From Prevotella sp. (GTDB lineage Bacteria > Bacteroidota > Bacteroidia > Bacteroidales > Bacteroidaceae): a DNA stretch of 64,000 nucleotides. Numbering within the stretch: the stretch's first letter is position 1; the number at the start of each line of letters is the position of its first letter. Location: contig JAEEWT010000015.1 in NCBI GenBank assembly GCA_016287755.1, positions 22,612 to 86,611 on the forward strand, read 5' to 3'. Positions 10,436 to 20,377 of this stretch are shown here, piece by piece. The position numbers and the translations under genes were made by a program. The notes beneath the pieces were generated by a model. It made no database searches. It saw only the letters and a list, made by a program, of their open reading frames with translations, and was not told where the DNA came from.

Positions 10436-11575
10436 TCAGAATGGGGCGAAAGCGTCATCCTGTACGTTCTTGATGGCCATGCACTCCATCTCCACGAGCC
10501 AGCCTGGACGACAAACGGGTCCGTTCACGAATACCTTCGGTTTATCGGGGAACCGCTCATCGTAGAGAGCCTTTACCGTGCGGTAGTCGGCCATATCGCG
10601 CAGATAGACAATCATCTGCATCACCTCATCATAGGATGAACCTGCTTCCTTCAGCAGCGCCTCCACATTTTCCCACATGTGCTTCGTCTGTGCAGCCACA
10701 TCACCTTGGTGAACAATCTCGCCTTTGTTGTTGATGCTTGCCGTACCCGAGATGAACACATGGCGGCGGTCGCCGTAGTTGATATATGTGCCCCGCTCAA
10801 AGCTCACCCCGTAGTCGCTGGTGCGGTTCAGATGATCGGCAGCATACAGGTAGTGTACCTGCTCCTTGCAGATGCCGTCAACCGCATAGTTATCCATCTG
10901 CGAAAGCACATGGGCGTCAGCCTGTCGGCCTCCGATACCCGTACTGGCAATGAAATGGGTCTCGTCGGTAAGGTTCTGCGTGAAGAACACCGTGTTGCGG
11001 GCCTTCACCACACCAGGATAGTTGTTATCCACATCGTTCACGAAGAACCACGTGCGGATACAGTTGTCAGCCAGACTGCATCCCTCCTGCATCAACTGCA
11101 TGATGTATTCGTTGAGCAGCAGACGGGTCTGATACTCCGAGTTTTTAGCCAGGTTATGAGCGCTGGCATTCCACAGATGACGGTAGTTGCCATGGGTCAC
11201 CTCATGCAGTCCGCAGTGCAAGGCACGAGTCTCCACATTAGTCTGCAGATACGCCCATACCGCAATCTTCGTTCCATCCAGTGGAGCCTGCTCGATAATC
11301 GACAAGGCATAGTCGGCATAGTCGCACTCCATGGCGAGAATGGCGTCAGCCTGGTTGTATGCATCACTCAGGAAATAGCGTTTGAAAACGGTCTTGGCCC
11401 CAGGAAGTTCCTCACGCAGCAGCTTGGTATAAGCTTGATCGATGGCTGCCAGTTGTTCGCGATAGGGTAGAGTCCCATCGCTCACATGGAGCATCACGTG
11501 GTATTCCGTAACCTCTGTTCCGTTGTCAAAACAGCTGATTTCAGCATACGCCTGATCAAAGATTTTCTTATTCAT
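10436..11575 (-). CDS. Two-domain Rid/YjgF-like protein
   Basis: 379 aa. The C-terminal ~130 residues look like a RidA/YjgF domain (VFISGTASINNKGEIVHQGD, a trimer-forming fold that often hydrolyses enamines or imines), including the conserved Arg near the end in VNGPVCRPGWLVEMECMAI. The N-terminal ~230 residues look like a divergent second copy of the fold. Such two-domain proteins include the chorismatase-like FkbO/Hyg5 group, so a chorismate-related activity is possible but not shown. The start at 11575 is preferred to 11635 because the minus-strand promoter at 11581-11588 would lie inside the longer version; this gives a leader of only a few bases. It is divergent from the esterase gene. 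Confidence 0.7.
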   Translation of the reverse strand: MNKKIFDQAYAEISCFDNGTEVTEYHVMLHVSDGTLPYREQLAAIDQAYTKLLREELPGAKTVFKRYFLSDAYNQADAILAMECDYADYALSIIEQAPLDGTKIAVWAYLQTNVETRALHCGLHEVTHGNYRHLWNASAHNLAKNSEYQTRLLLNEYIMQLMQEGCSLADNCIRTWFFVNDVDNNYPGVVKARNTVFFTQNLTDETHFIASTGIGGRQADAHVLSQMDNYAVDGICKEQVHYLYAADHLNRTSDYGVSFERGTYINYGDRRHVFISGTASINNKGEIVHQGDVAAQTKHMWENVEALLKEAGSSYDEVMQMIVYLRDMADYRTVKALYDERFPDKPKVFVNGPVCRPGWLVEMECMAIKNVQDDAFAPF

Positions 11576-11580
11576 GGGTG

Positions 11581-11611
11581 CAAAAGTACTAATAAGTGCG
11601 CAAAAAACAAA
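11581..11611 (-). promoter_or_regulatory. Promoter of the Rid-like gene
   Basis: On the minus strand, TTTG (11608-11611) and TACTTTTG (11581-11588) are spaced 19 nt. The -7 element ends about 5 nt before the start codon, which suggests a very short leader or a leaderless mRNA. The spacer is nearly the same as in the plus-strand promoter at 11621-11652. Confidence 0.75.
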
Positions 11612-11620
11612 GAAAAAAAA

Positions 11621-11652
11621 TGTTTTTTCGCTCACTTATTAGTACCTTTGCA
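11621..11652 (+). promoter_or_regulatory. Promoter of the esterase gene
   Basis: TACCTTTG at 11643-11650, preceded by the CGCTCACTTATTAG spacer that recurs in other promoters of the window. It faces away from the similar promoter at 11581-11611. Confidence 0.75.
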
Positions 11653-11668
11653 GAAACATTCATACTAA

Positions 11669-13642
<1,974 letters not shown>

Positions 13643-13652
13643 TCATACAGTG

Positions 13653-13690
13653 GTACGGGGGTACAATGGTGTACTCCCGTACTTTCTCTT
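13653..13690 (+). terminator. Rho-independent terminator after the esterase gene
   Basis: 12-bp stem with one G-T pair (13653-13664 with 13671-13682), 6-nt loop, followed by a T-rich tract. Confidence 0.8.
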
Positions 13691-13714
13691 TTTACCTTCA
13701 ATAAATACTAATCT

Positions 13715-15250
13715 ATGACAAAGTATTACTGGCTTGTAGCTCTATTAATGCTAACCCTGTCATCGTGTTCCCAAGGCGGGAAACGATATACGATAGGAGT
13801 GTCGCAATGCTCTGAGGATATCTGGCGCGAGAAACAGAACGCAGAGTTGCGGATGGGGGCTTATTTCCACGACAATGTGGAACTGAAGTTCGCCGCAGCC
13901 TATGATAGTGATGAGCGTCAGGTGCAGCAGATCGATAGTCTGATGAACGAGGGTATAGACCTCCTGATTGTGGCTCCCAACCAGGTGAACACCATCTCAC
14001 CGGCCATCGACAGGGCCTACGACAAAGGTATTCCCGTGATTGTGTTCGAGCGCAAGACAGGTTCGCAGAAATATACCGCCTTTATCAGTGCCGACAACTA
14101 CGAGATGGGACATGTGATGGGCGAGTATATTGTTTCGCGTCTTCACGGTAAGGGAAATGTCCTCGAGATCAAAGGTCTTGCAGGCTCTTCACCTGCCATA
14201 GAGCGCCACAACGGTTTCATGGACGCCATCAAGGACGAGCCTGGCATCAAGGTGGTGGGTTCGTTGCAAGGTGACTGGACCGAGGAAACGGCTTGCCAGA
14301 TTTCCAAACAGTGGCTGGCAGCCAACGAGGGAGTACCTGTCGACTTGGTGTTCGGCGCTAACGACCGCACGGCCATGGGTGCCCGCGAAGCATTAGGGGA
14401 GAAGCCCCTCTACTGCGGAATCGATGGTTTGCCGGGCAAGGACGGCGGTATCCAGCTTGTACGCGACTCATTGCTCGATGCTTCGTTTATCTATCCCACC
14501 CACGGCGACCAGCTCATGGATTTGGCTATACGTATTCTGGAAGGACAGCCCTATGAGAAAGAGACCATGCTGATGTCGGCTCTTGTGACGCACGACAATG
14601 CCAAGGTCTTACTCATGCAGGGTGAGGAGATGATGCGACAGGCAAATCAGCTGGACCAGTTGCACGCAATGGCCGATGGTTATCTGGAAGAGCTTGGCGC
14701 GCAGCGCTTGGTAAACTGGCTGGCTTTGGGCTTTATCTTCCTCCTGGTAGGATTGTTCGTGCTCTTCTACCTCTATCATCTCCGTAAGATTGCTCTGCAG
14801 AGAGCGCGCGTGATGCATACATTGTGGAATATGCGACCAGACAGCATTTCTGTTGGTCGTGGACACAAAGAGGAGTTAGCAACCGATGCTATGTCTACAG
14901 ATACAGAGGAGCAGGAAGAAGATGAGCCGACCAATGTCTCTCTTTTCATCACCCGGTTCAAGGAAGTGGTGGAAGCACGCTTGGAGGACAGTGATGTAGG
15001 TGTGGAGGAGCTGGCAGCCGACATGAGTCTTAGTCGGGTACAGCTTTACCGCAAGGTGAAGGCAGTAACAGGTTCTTCGCCTGTTGAACTGTTGCGTACC
15101 GCCCGATTGAACCGTGCTTACCAGCTACTGCTCACCTCCGATATGAGCGTCAGCGAGGTGGCCTATGCTGTAGGCTTCACCGCCCCCAGCTACTTTACCA
15201 AATGTTTCAAGGAAGAATACGGTATGGTGCCGGGAGATATTAGGAAGTGA
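13715..15250 (+). CDS. Membrane-spanning sugar-binding sensor fused to AraC-type regulator
   Basis: 511 aa. Residues 1-18 form a signal/lipobox-like segment (LTLSSC). Residues ~24-300 are a LacI/periplasmic-binding-protein type 1 sugar sensor (KRYTIGVSQCSEDIWREKQN, VPVDLVFGANDRTAMGA). A membrane helix covers ~335-355 (WLALGFIFLLVGLFVLFYLY). After a Glu-rich linker, an AraC domain fills ~408-511, with SLSRVQLYRKVKAVTG and the second HTH at VAYAVGFTAPSYFTKCFKEE. Known fructan regulators of Bacteroides (BT1754 type) have a similar sensor but also a histidine kinase and a receiver; both are absent here. It directly precedes susC and most likely activates it in response to fructose or fructan fragments. 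Confidence 0.85.
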   Translation: MTKYYWLVALLMLTLSSCSQGGKRYTIGVSQCSEDIWREKQNAELRMGAYFHDNVELKFAAAYDSDERQVQQIDSLMNEGIDLLIVAPNQVNTISPAIDRAYDKGIPVIVFERKTGSQKYTAFISADNYEMGHVMGEYIVSRLHGKGNVLEIKGLAGSSPAIERHNGFMDAIKDEPGIKVVGSLQGDWTEETACQISKQWLAANEGVPVDLVFGANDRTAMGAREALGEKPLYCGIDGLPGKDGGIQLVRDSLLDASFIYPTHGDQLMDLAIRILEGQPYEKETMLMSALVTHDNAKVLLMQGEEMMRQANQLDQLHAMADGYLEELGAQRLVNWLALGFIFLLVGLFVLFYLYHLRKIALQRARVMHTLWNMRPDSISVGRGHKEELATDAMSTDTEEQEEDEPTNVSLFITRFKEVVEARLEDSDVGVEELAADMSLSRVQLYRKVKAVTGSSPVELLRTARLNRAYQLLLTSDMSVSEVAYAVGFTAPSYFTKCFKEEYGMVPGDIRK

Positions 15251-15265
15251 CAAGTTACAAATAGT

Positions 15266-15331
15266 AAATATCGTTCATTCTATGGCAAAAATGTTACATG
15301 CAACAAAATTTGCACGGGATGAACGATATTT
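15266..15331. promoter_or_regulatory. Concentric 66-bp dyad upstream of susC, candidate regulator site
   Basis: Perfect 13-bp inverted arms at 15266-15278 and 15319-15331 flank a 12-of-14 palindrome at 15292-15305 (TGTTACATGCAACA). Both symmetries share the same centre (15298.5). The right arm ends where the -33 element of the susC promoter would lie. I read it as the binding site of the AraC-type regulator encoded just upstream; that link is inference. Confidence 0.6.
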
Positions 15332-15356
15332 TTATGCCCTCACGCGTGTTTGTTGA

Positions 15357-15364
15357 TACTTTTG
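15357..15364 (+). promoter_or_regulatory. -7 element of the susC operon
   Basis: TACTTTTG, about 50 nt before the susC start. No TTTG is found at the expected -33 distance, which fits an activator-dependent promoter. Confidence 0.65.
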
Positions 15365-15414
15365 CAACATATTTCAACAATTAGCAAAGTATTAACTAAA
15401 AACGAAAAAAGCAA

Positions 15415-18400
15415 ATGGAAAGACTAAAGAGATTCCTCATGAGCATGACGCTCATCTTTGCGAGTACTATAATGTACGCGCAAGAGATTACGGGAACGGT
15501 GGTCGATGCAACTGGTGAGGCTGTGATCGGCGCCACAGTGATGGAGAAGGGAACCTCGAACGGTACGATTACCGATTTTGACGGAAACTTCAAATTAAAG
15601 GTGAGCGAGGGTGCAACACTTGTATTCTCCTACATCGGATTCAGAACTGAGGAGTTACCAGCACAGCAGGGCATGAATGTAACGATGCAAGACAATGCAA
15701 AGGAACTGGCCGAGGTGGTGGTGGTAGGTTACCAGACCCAGCGTAAGGCCGACTTGACAGGTTCTGTATCGGTAGTTGAGACAAAAGACCTGAAGAGTTC
15801 ATCCGACACCGACCCGATGCGAGCCTTACAAGGTAAGGTGCCGGGCATGACCATTACAAGCAATGGTTCACCAGTAGGCGCCGGTACGGTACGCATTCGT
15901 GGTATCGGTTCATTCAACTCTTCGCAGGATCCTCTCTTCGTGATCGACGGAGTGCCCACAACAACCAACCTGAACACCCTCAACATGAACGATATTGAGT
16001 CTATGCAGGTGTTGAAGGATGCTGCTTCAGCTTCTATCTACGGTAGCCGCGCTGCCAACGGTGTGATCATTATCACCACCCGTAGCGGAAAGAAGGGCGA
16101 TAAGGTAAAGGTTGACTTCTCAGCCAGTCTGACTGCCCAGTTCTACAACTCTCAGTCCATGATGAAACTGGCCAACACAAAGGAATATGCCACCTCAATG
16201 GCTCAGGCAGCCATGAACGACGGACTGGATCCTGAGTTGTATGCCAACAACTACGGTCTTACCCTAAATGCAGCTGCAGGTACTCCTATCAGTGCTTATG
16301 ATCCCGCTTCAGGACAGATGCGCCAGTTCACCGTGAACGGTCTTTACGACGGCTACATCAATGCTAAGCGCACCATGCGTTTCAGCGATACCGACTGGCT
16401 GGAACAGATCTCTCGCACAGGTTTCGCACAGCACTACGACGTATCTATCTCTAATGCTACTGAAAAATCATCAGCTCTCTTCTCTTTCGGATACAAAAAG
16501 AACAACGGTATCCTGAAGTACACCGACTTTGAGAGCTTCTCCGGTCGTATCAACACCAGCTACAAGGTGAACAAGATGATCACCATTGGCGAGAATGCTA
16601 CGATTACCTATTCTAACCAAGTTGACTGTCAGCCCTTGGAGAACGCACTGAAGATGTCGCCCACGGTACCTGTCTATGAAGAGGACGGCGTTACCTTCTC
16701 GGGTCCGGTAGGTGGTATGAGCGACCGTCAGAACCCGCTTCGCGAGCTTTATCACAACCGCGACAACCGTTTGAAGATGTGGCGTATCTTTGGTAATGGC
16801 TACATCAATATCCAGCCCATCAAGGGTCTGACACTGCGTTCCAACTTCGGTCTTGACTACTGGTCGGAGTATATTCACAGCGTGACCTACACATGGCATT
16901 CCGACGTGGTGAACAACTCAACACCGTCGACTAACCTCGGTGCCAAGAACTCAGTGAAGTGGACCTGGTCTAACACAGCTAACTATAACTTCGTGCTTGG
17001 CGTGGATCATTCGTTCATCCTGCTGGGTGGTATGGAGCTCCACAGAGACATCGAGGACAGGGCAAATGCTTACGCACAGATGTTCGCCCTTGAGAACTAC
17101 GACTATATGTATCCCGATGCTGCCACAGGTACACAGCGTGCAGGTGGTATCCAGGAGGGCTACAACCTCGTTTCTTTCTTCGGAAAGGTTGACTATAACT
17201 GGAAGGACTTGCTGCTGGCTTCATTCACTATCCGTCATGATGGATCAAGTCGTTTCGGTGCCAACAACCGCTATGGTACCTTCCCCGCTGCAACATTAGG
17301 TTACCGTATCTCACAGCACCTCGGACAAGACTGGATTGATGATATCAAGGTACGTGCTTCTTGGGGACAGACTGGTAACCAGGCTATTTCCAACTATGCT
17401 CGCTACGGACTCTATGCTGCCACCTATGGTGGTGGACGTAATGAGTCAACAGCCTACGACCTCGCACTGGCTGGCAGTGGTATCTTCCCCTCTGGCTTCC
17501 GTGCTACACAGGCTCAGAACAACGACCTGAAATGGGAGACCACCGAGCAGTGGAATGCGGGTCTTGACTTCACCCTCTTCAACAGCTCCGTATATGGTAC
17601 GTTCGATACCTATATTAAGAAGGTAAAGGACATGCTCATCAATCCTGCCTATCTGGGTTCGATGGGTGAAGGTGGTGCCAGCTGGCTCAACGGTCCTTCA
17701 CTCCAGAACTGGGGTATGGAGCTTGCCCTTGGCTATCGTCACACCACAGCCTACGGTCTGAAGTACAACATCAACGGTAACCTCGACTTCTACCGCTCTA
17801 AGGTTACATACCTGCCCGAGACGACAACCGGTTCGTATGTACATACCGCCAAGGAGAACCTCGTAGAGTCTGGGCATCCTTACGGCTCTATTGTAGGTTA
17901 CGTGGTTGACGGTCTCTTCCAGAACCGTGAGGAAGTGCTGGCCAGCGGTCAGGAGAATGCCCGCGTGGGCGGTCTGAAGTATGCCGACCTCGATGGTAAT
18001 GGTATCATCAACGAGCAGGATCAGACTTGGATCTTCAACCCGGTGCCCAACTTCTCTTGGGGTTTGAACGTGGAGCTGAGCTACAAGAACTTCGACTTCA
18101 ACATGTTCTGGCAGGGTGTTGCCGGTCAGGATGTGTATAACGACCAGAAGTTCCAGACCGACTTCTACAGCATCACCGATGCAGGATCTAACAAGGGTAA
18201 CCGTATGCTGGGTGCTTGGACAACAGCCAACACCAGCAGTAGCATCCCTGCACTGACAACCAACAATACCGGAAACGAAAACCGTGCTTCTACCTACTTC
18301 GTGGAGAATGGTTCCTATGCTAAGCTCCGTCAGGTGCAGATCGGCTATAACCTGTCGAACAGCCTTATCGAGAAGCTGAAGATGACAAGTGCACGCATCT

Positions 18401-18525
18401 ATCTCTCTGGTCATAACCTGCTCACCCTGAAGAGTAGCAGTCTGACCTGCTCTGATCCTGAGAATCCTCGCTGGATGTATCCTAACAGCACCAGCATCAC
18501 CTTCGGAATCCAGGCAAGCTTCTAA
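15415..18525 (+). CDS. SusC-family TonB-dependent outer-membrane transporter
   Basis: 1036 aa. Imports oligosaccharides, here probably fructan fragments, through the outer membrane using TonB energy. It has a signal peptide ending near MYAQ, a carboxypeptidase-like regulatory domain (EITGTVVDATGEAVIGATV), the LAEVVVVGYQTQRKADLTGS stretch that serves as TonB box and linker, a plug (RALQGKVPGMTITS, RIRGIGSFNSSQDPLFVIDG) and a 22-strand-type beta-barrel to the end. The partner SusD follows 68 nt downstream. It resembles BT1763 of the B. theta levan locus in position and partners, as far as I recall that locus. Confidence 0.95.
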   Translation: MERLKRFLMSMTLIFASTIMYAQEITGTVVDATGEAVIGATVMEKGTSNGTITDFDGNFKLKVSEGATLVFSYIGFRTEELPAQQGMNVTMQDNAKELAEVVVVGYQTQRKADLTGSVSVVETKDLKSSSDTDPMRALQGKVPGMTITSNGSPVGAGTVRIRGIGSFNSSQDPLFVIDGVPTTTNLNTLNMNDIESMQVLKDAASASIYGSRAANGVIIITTRSGKKGDKVKVDFSASLTAQFYNSQSMMKLANTKEYATSMAQAAMNDGLDPELYANNYGLTLNAAAGTPISAYDPASGQMRQFTVNGLYDGYINAKRTMRFSDTDWLEQISRTGFAQHYDVSISNATEKSSALFSFGYKKNNGILKYTDFESFSGRINTSYKVNKMITIGENATITYSNQVDCQPLENALKMSPTVPVYEEDGVTFSGPVGGMSDRQNPLRELYHNRDNRLKMWRIFGNGYINIQPIKGLTLRSNFGLDYWSEYIHSVTYTWHSDVVNNSTPSTNLGAKNSVKWTWSNTANYNFVLGVDHSFILLGGMELHRDIEDRANAYAQMFALENYDYMYPDAATGTQRAGGIQEGYNLVSFFGKVDYNWKDLLLASFTIRHDGSSRFGANNRYGTFPAATLGYRISQHLGQDWIDDIKVRASWGQTGNQAISNYARYGLYAATYGGGRNESTAYDLALAGSGIFPSGFRATQAQNNDLKWETTEQWNAGLDFTLFNSSVYGTFDTYIKKVKDMLINPAYLGSMGEGGASWLNGPSLQNWGMELALGYRHTTAYGLKYNINGNLDFYRSKVTYLPETTTGSYVHTAKENLVESGHPYGSIVGYVVDGLFQNREEVLASGQENARVGGLKYADLDGNGIINEQDQTWIFNPVPNFSWGLNVELSYKNFDFNMFWQGVAGQDVYNDQKFQTDFYSITDAGSNKGNRMLGAWTTANTSSSIPALTTNNTGNENRASTYFVENGSYAKLRQVQIGYNLSNSLIEKLKMTSARIYLSGHNLLTLKSSSLTCSDPENPRWMYPNSTSITFGIQASF

Positions 18526-18526
18526 G

Positions 18527-18574
18527 AATTGAAGAATTTAAGGATTAAAGGATTAAAGAAGTTAAGAATAAAAG
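18527..18574. repeat. Six tandem degenerate 8-mers between susC and susD
   Basis: Units AATTGAAG, AATTTAAG, GATTAAAG, GATTAAAG, AAGTTAAG, AATAAAAG. A similar 8-nt array lies between rpsB and tsf (46278-46317). Confidence 0.75.
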
Positions 18575-18593
18575 TTTTAATAGCATTATCATT

Positions 18594-20330
18594 ATGAAAA
18601 CAATATATAAAGCAATATGTGCAGGTCTGATCGTTTGCGGAACGCTGACTTCTTGCAACGATTTCATCGATGTTGAGCCTAAGGGTGTCATCAGTGAGGA
18701 TCTGGCTATGAGTCAGCCTGAAGAGATGGTAACGGCAGCCTATGCCAAGCTTGGCGACGACTGGTACACTTATCCGTTTAACCTCTGGCCTTATGCCGAT
18801 GTTTCTTCCGACGATGCCATGAAGGGTGGCTCAGGAACAACCGATACGAACTATCACTCTGTTGAGGTATGGTCAACACTGACAGCCTCTACCCCCGACC
18901 ATATGGACGAGCTGTGGTACCACCTTTATTGCTCAGTGAGCCGTTGCAACCGTGCCTTGGTTTCTCTGGAGAACAATGAGACCATGGACGCAAAGACAAA
19001 GGCTATCCGCGAGGGTGAGGTCCGCTTCCTCCGTGCCCACTTCTACTTCAAACTTGTCCAGCTCTGGAACCAGGTGCCTTGGATCGACGAGGAAGTATAT
19101 AAGGTGCACTCTGAGGAGCAGACTCGTAACGATGAGTTCTCTCACGACGAGCTGATGCAGAAGATCGTGGCCGACTTCAAGGCTGCCTACGATGTGTTGC
19201 CTGTTTCACAGGCTGAGGGTGGACGTGCCAACAAGATTGCCGCTGCGGCTTATCTGGCCAAGTGCTACCTGACCATGGCTTGGGGTGATGGCTATGAGGC
19301 CAACACAGGTGTGAGTCATATCAACAACCAGTATATGCAGGAAGTGCTGAAATATACCCAGGAGGTGCAGAACTCCCAGTATGGCTACCTCGAGGACTAC
19401 GGTGATATCTTCCTTCCCGAGTACAAGAACTCCAAGGAGAGCGTGTTTGCCGTACAGCACTCCGACTATCAGGATGATAACACCCTGTACGGTCGTGCTA
19501 ACTGGAGTAATATGCTGAATGGCTGCTGGGGTATGTGGTCGTGCGGATGGGACTTCCATAAGCCTACCCAGAACCTGGTGAACGCCTTCAAGACCAAGGA
19601 CGGTCTGCCCATGTTCGACGACTATAACAAGGAGACAGCTTATCCTACCAATGGTGTTCCTAACGCACAGAAGTGGGATCCGCGTCTCTTCCACACAGTA
19701 GGTATTCCTACCTTCCCCTACAAATACGAGGTGGAATATACTATGACCAAGGACAACTCACGTAATCCTAACACCTATGGCTACTATGCTTCACTGAAGG
19801 AGGTGCCGCAGCGTTCCAAGGGTGAGACCTTCGACAACCCCTGGCAGGCTTTCGCCATGAACGACTACGTGTTCCGCTACACCGACGTGATGCTGATGCG
19901 TGCTGAGGCCCTCATCGAGACAGGTGCCTTGGAAGAGGCCCGCACCATTATCAACGATATCCGCAACCGTGCGAAGAACTCTGTAGCTAAGCACATCGCT
20001 TATGCAGCCGACCAGTGCGAGATTGCCCTTTATCCTACCAGCTACTTCCAGGACAAGGAAACAGCCCGCAAGTGTCTGCAGTGGGAGCGCCGTCTGGAGA
20101 TGGCCATGGAGAGCAGTCGTTACTTCGACCTTCGCCGCTGGGGTATTGCCTCACAGACACTGAACAATTTCTTCGAGAAAGAGAAAGACGTGTCTTACGA
20201 CGGTCAGACTTATGCTCAGTACTACAAGGATGCCCACTTCACACCGGGCAAGAACGAGTACTTCCCGCTGCCTTACATCCAGCTCTACTATGTGCCTGGT
20301 CTCTACACCCAGAACAAGGGATATAATTAA
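18594..20330 (+). CDS. SusD/RagB-family surface nutrient-binding lipoprotein
   Basis: 578 aa. Lipoprotein signal with Cys after LTSC near residue 21, which anchors it on the cell surface as the lid over SusC. Typical SusD features: NDFIDVEPKGVISEDL near the N-terminus, TPR-rich helical body (VRFLRAHFYFKLVQLWNQVPW), and the C-terminal block with WERRLEMAMESSRYFDLRRWG and KNEYFPLPYIQLY. It binds glycan and delivers it to the SusC channel. In the fructan locus the ligand is presumably inulin or levan; the sequence does not decide which. Confidence 0.94.
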   Translation: MKTIYKAICAGLIVCGTLTSCNDFIDVEPKGVISEDLAMSQPEEMVTAAYAKLGDDWYTYPFNLWPYADVSSDDAMKGGSGTTDTNYHSVEVWSTLTASTPDHMDELWYHLYCSVSRCNRALVSLENNETMDAKTKAIREGEVRFLRAHFYFKLVQLWNQVPWIDEEVYKVHSEEQTRNDEFSHDELMQKIVADFKAAYDVLPVSQAEGGRANKIAAAAYLAKCYLTMAWGDGYEANTGVSHINNQYMQEVLKYTQEVQNSQYGYLEDYGDIFLPEYKNSKESVFAVQHSDYQDDNTLYGRANWSNMLNGCWGMWSCGWDFHKPTQNLVNAFKTKDGLPMFDDYNKETAYPTNGVPNAQKWDPRLFHTVGIPTFPYKYEVEYTMTKDNSRNPNTYGYYASLKEVPQRSKGETFDNPWQAFAMNDYVFRYTDVMLMRAEALIETGALEEARTIINDIRNRAKNSVAKHIAYAADQCEIALYPTSYFQDKETARKCLQWERRLEMAMESSRYFDLRRWGIASQTLNNFFEKEKDVSYDGQTYAQYYKDAHFTPGKNEYFPLPYIQLYYVPGLYTQNKGYN

Positions 20331-20372
20331 ATTGAAAATTGAAAATTGATAATTGACAATTTAAAATTGACA
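20331..20372. repeat. Six tandem 7-mers of ATTGAAA type
   Basis: Units ATTGAAA, ATTGAAA, ATTGATA, ATTGACA, ATTTAAA, ATTGACA start right after the susD stop and end 5 nt before the next ATG. The unit is the reverse complement (rotated) of the array at 45314-45341. Confidence 0.85.
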
Positions 20373-20377
20373 ATAAT

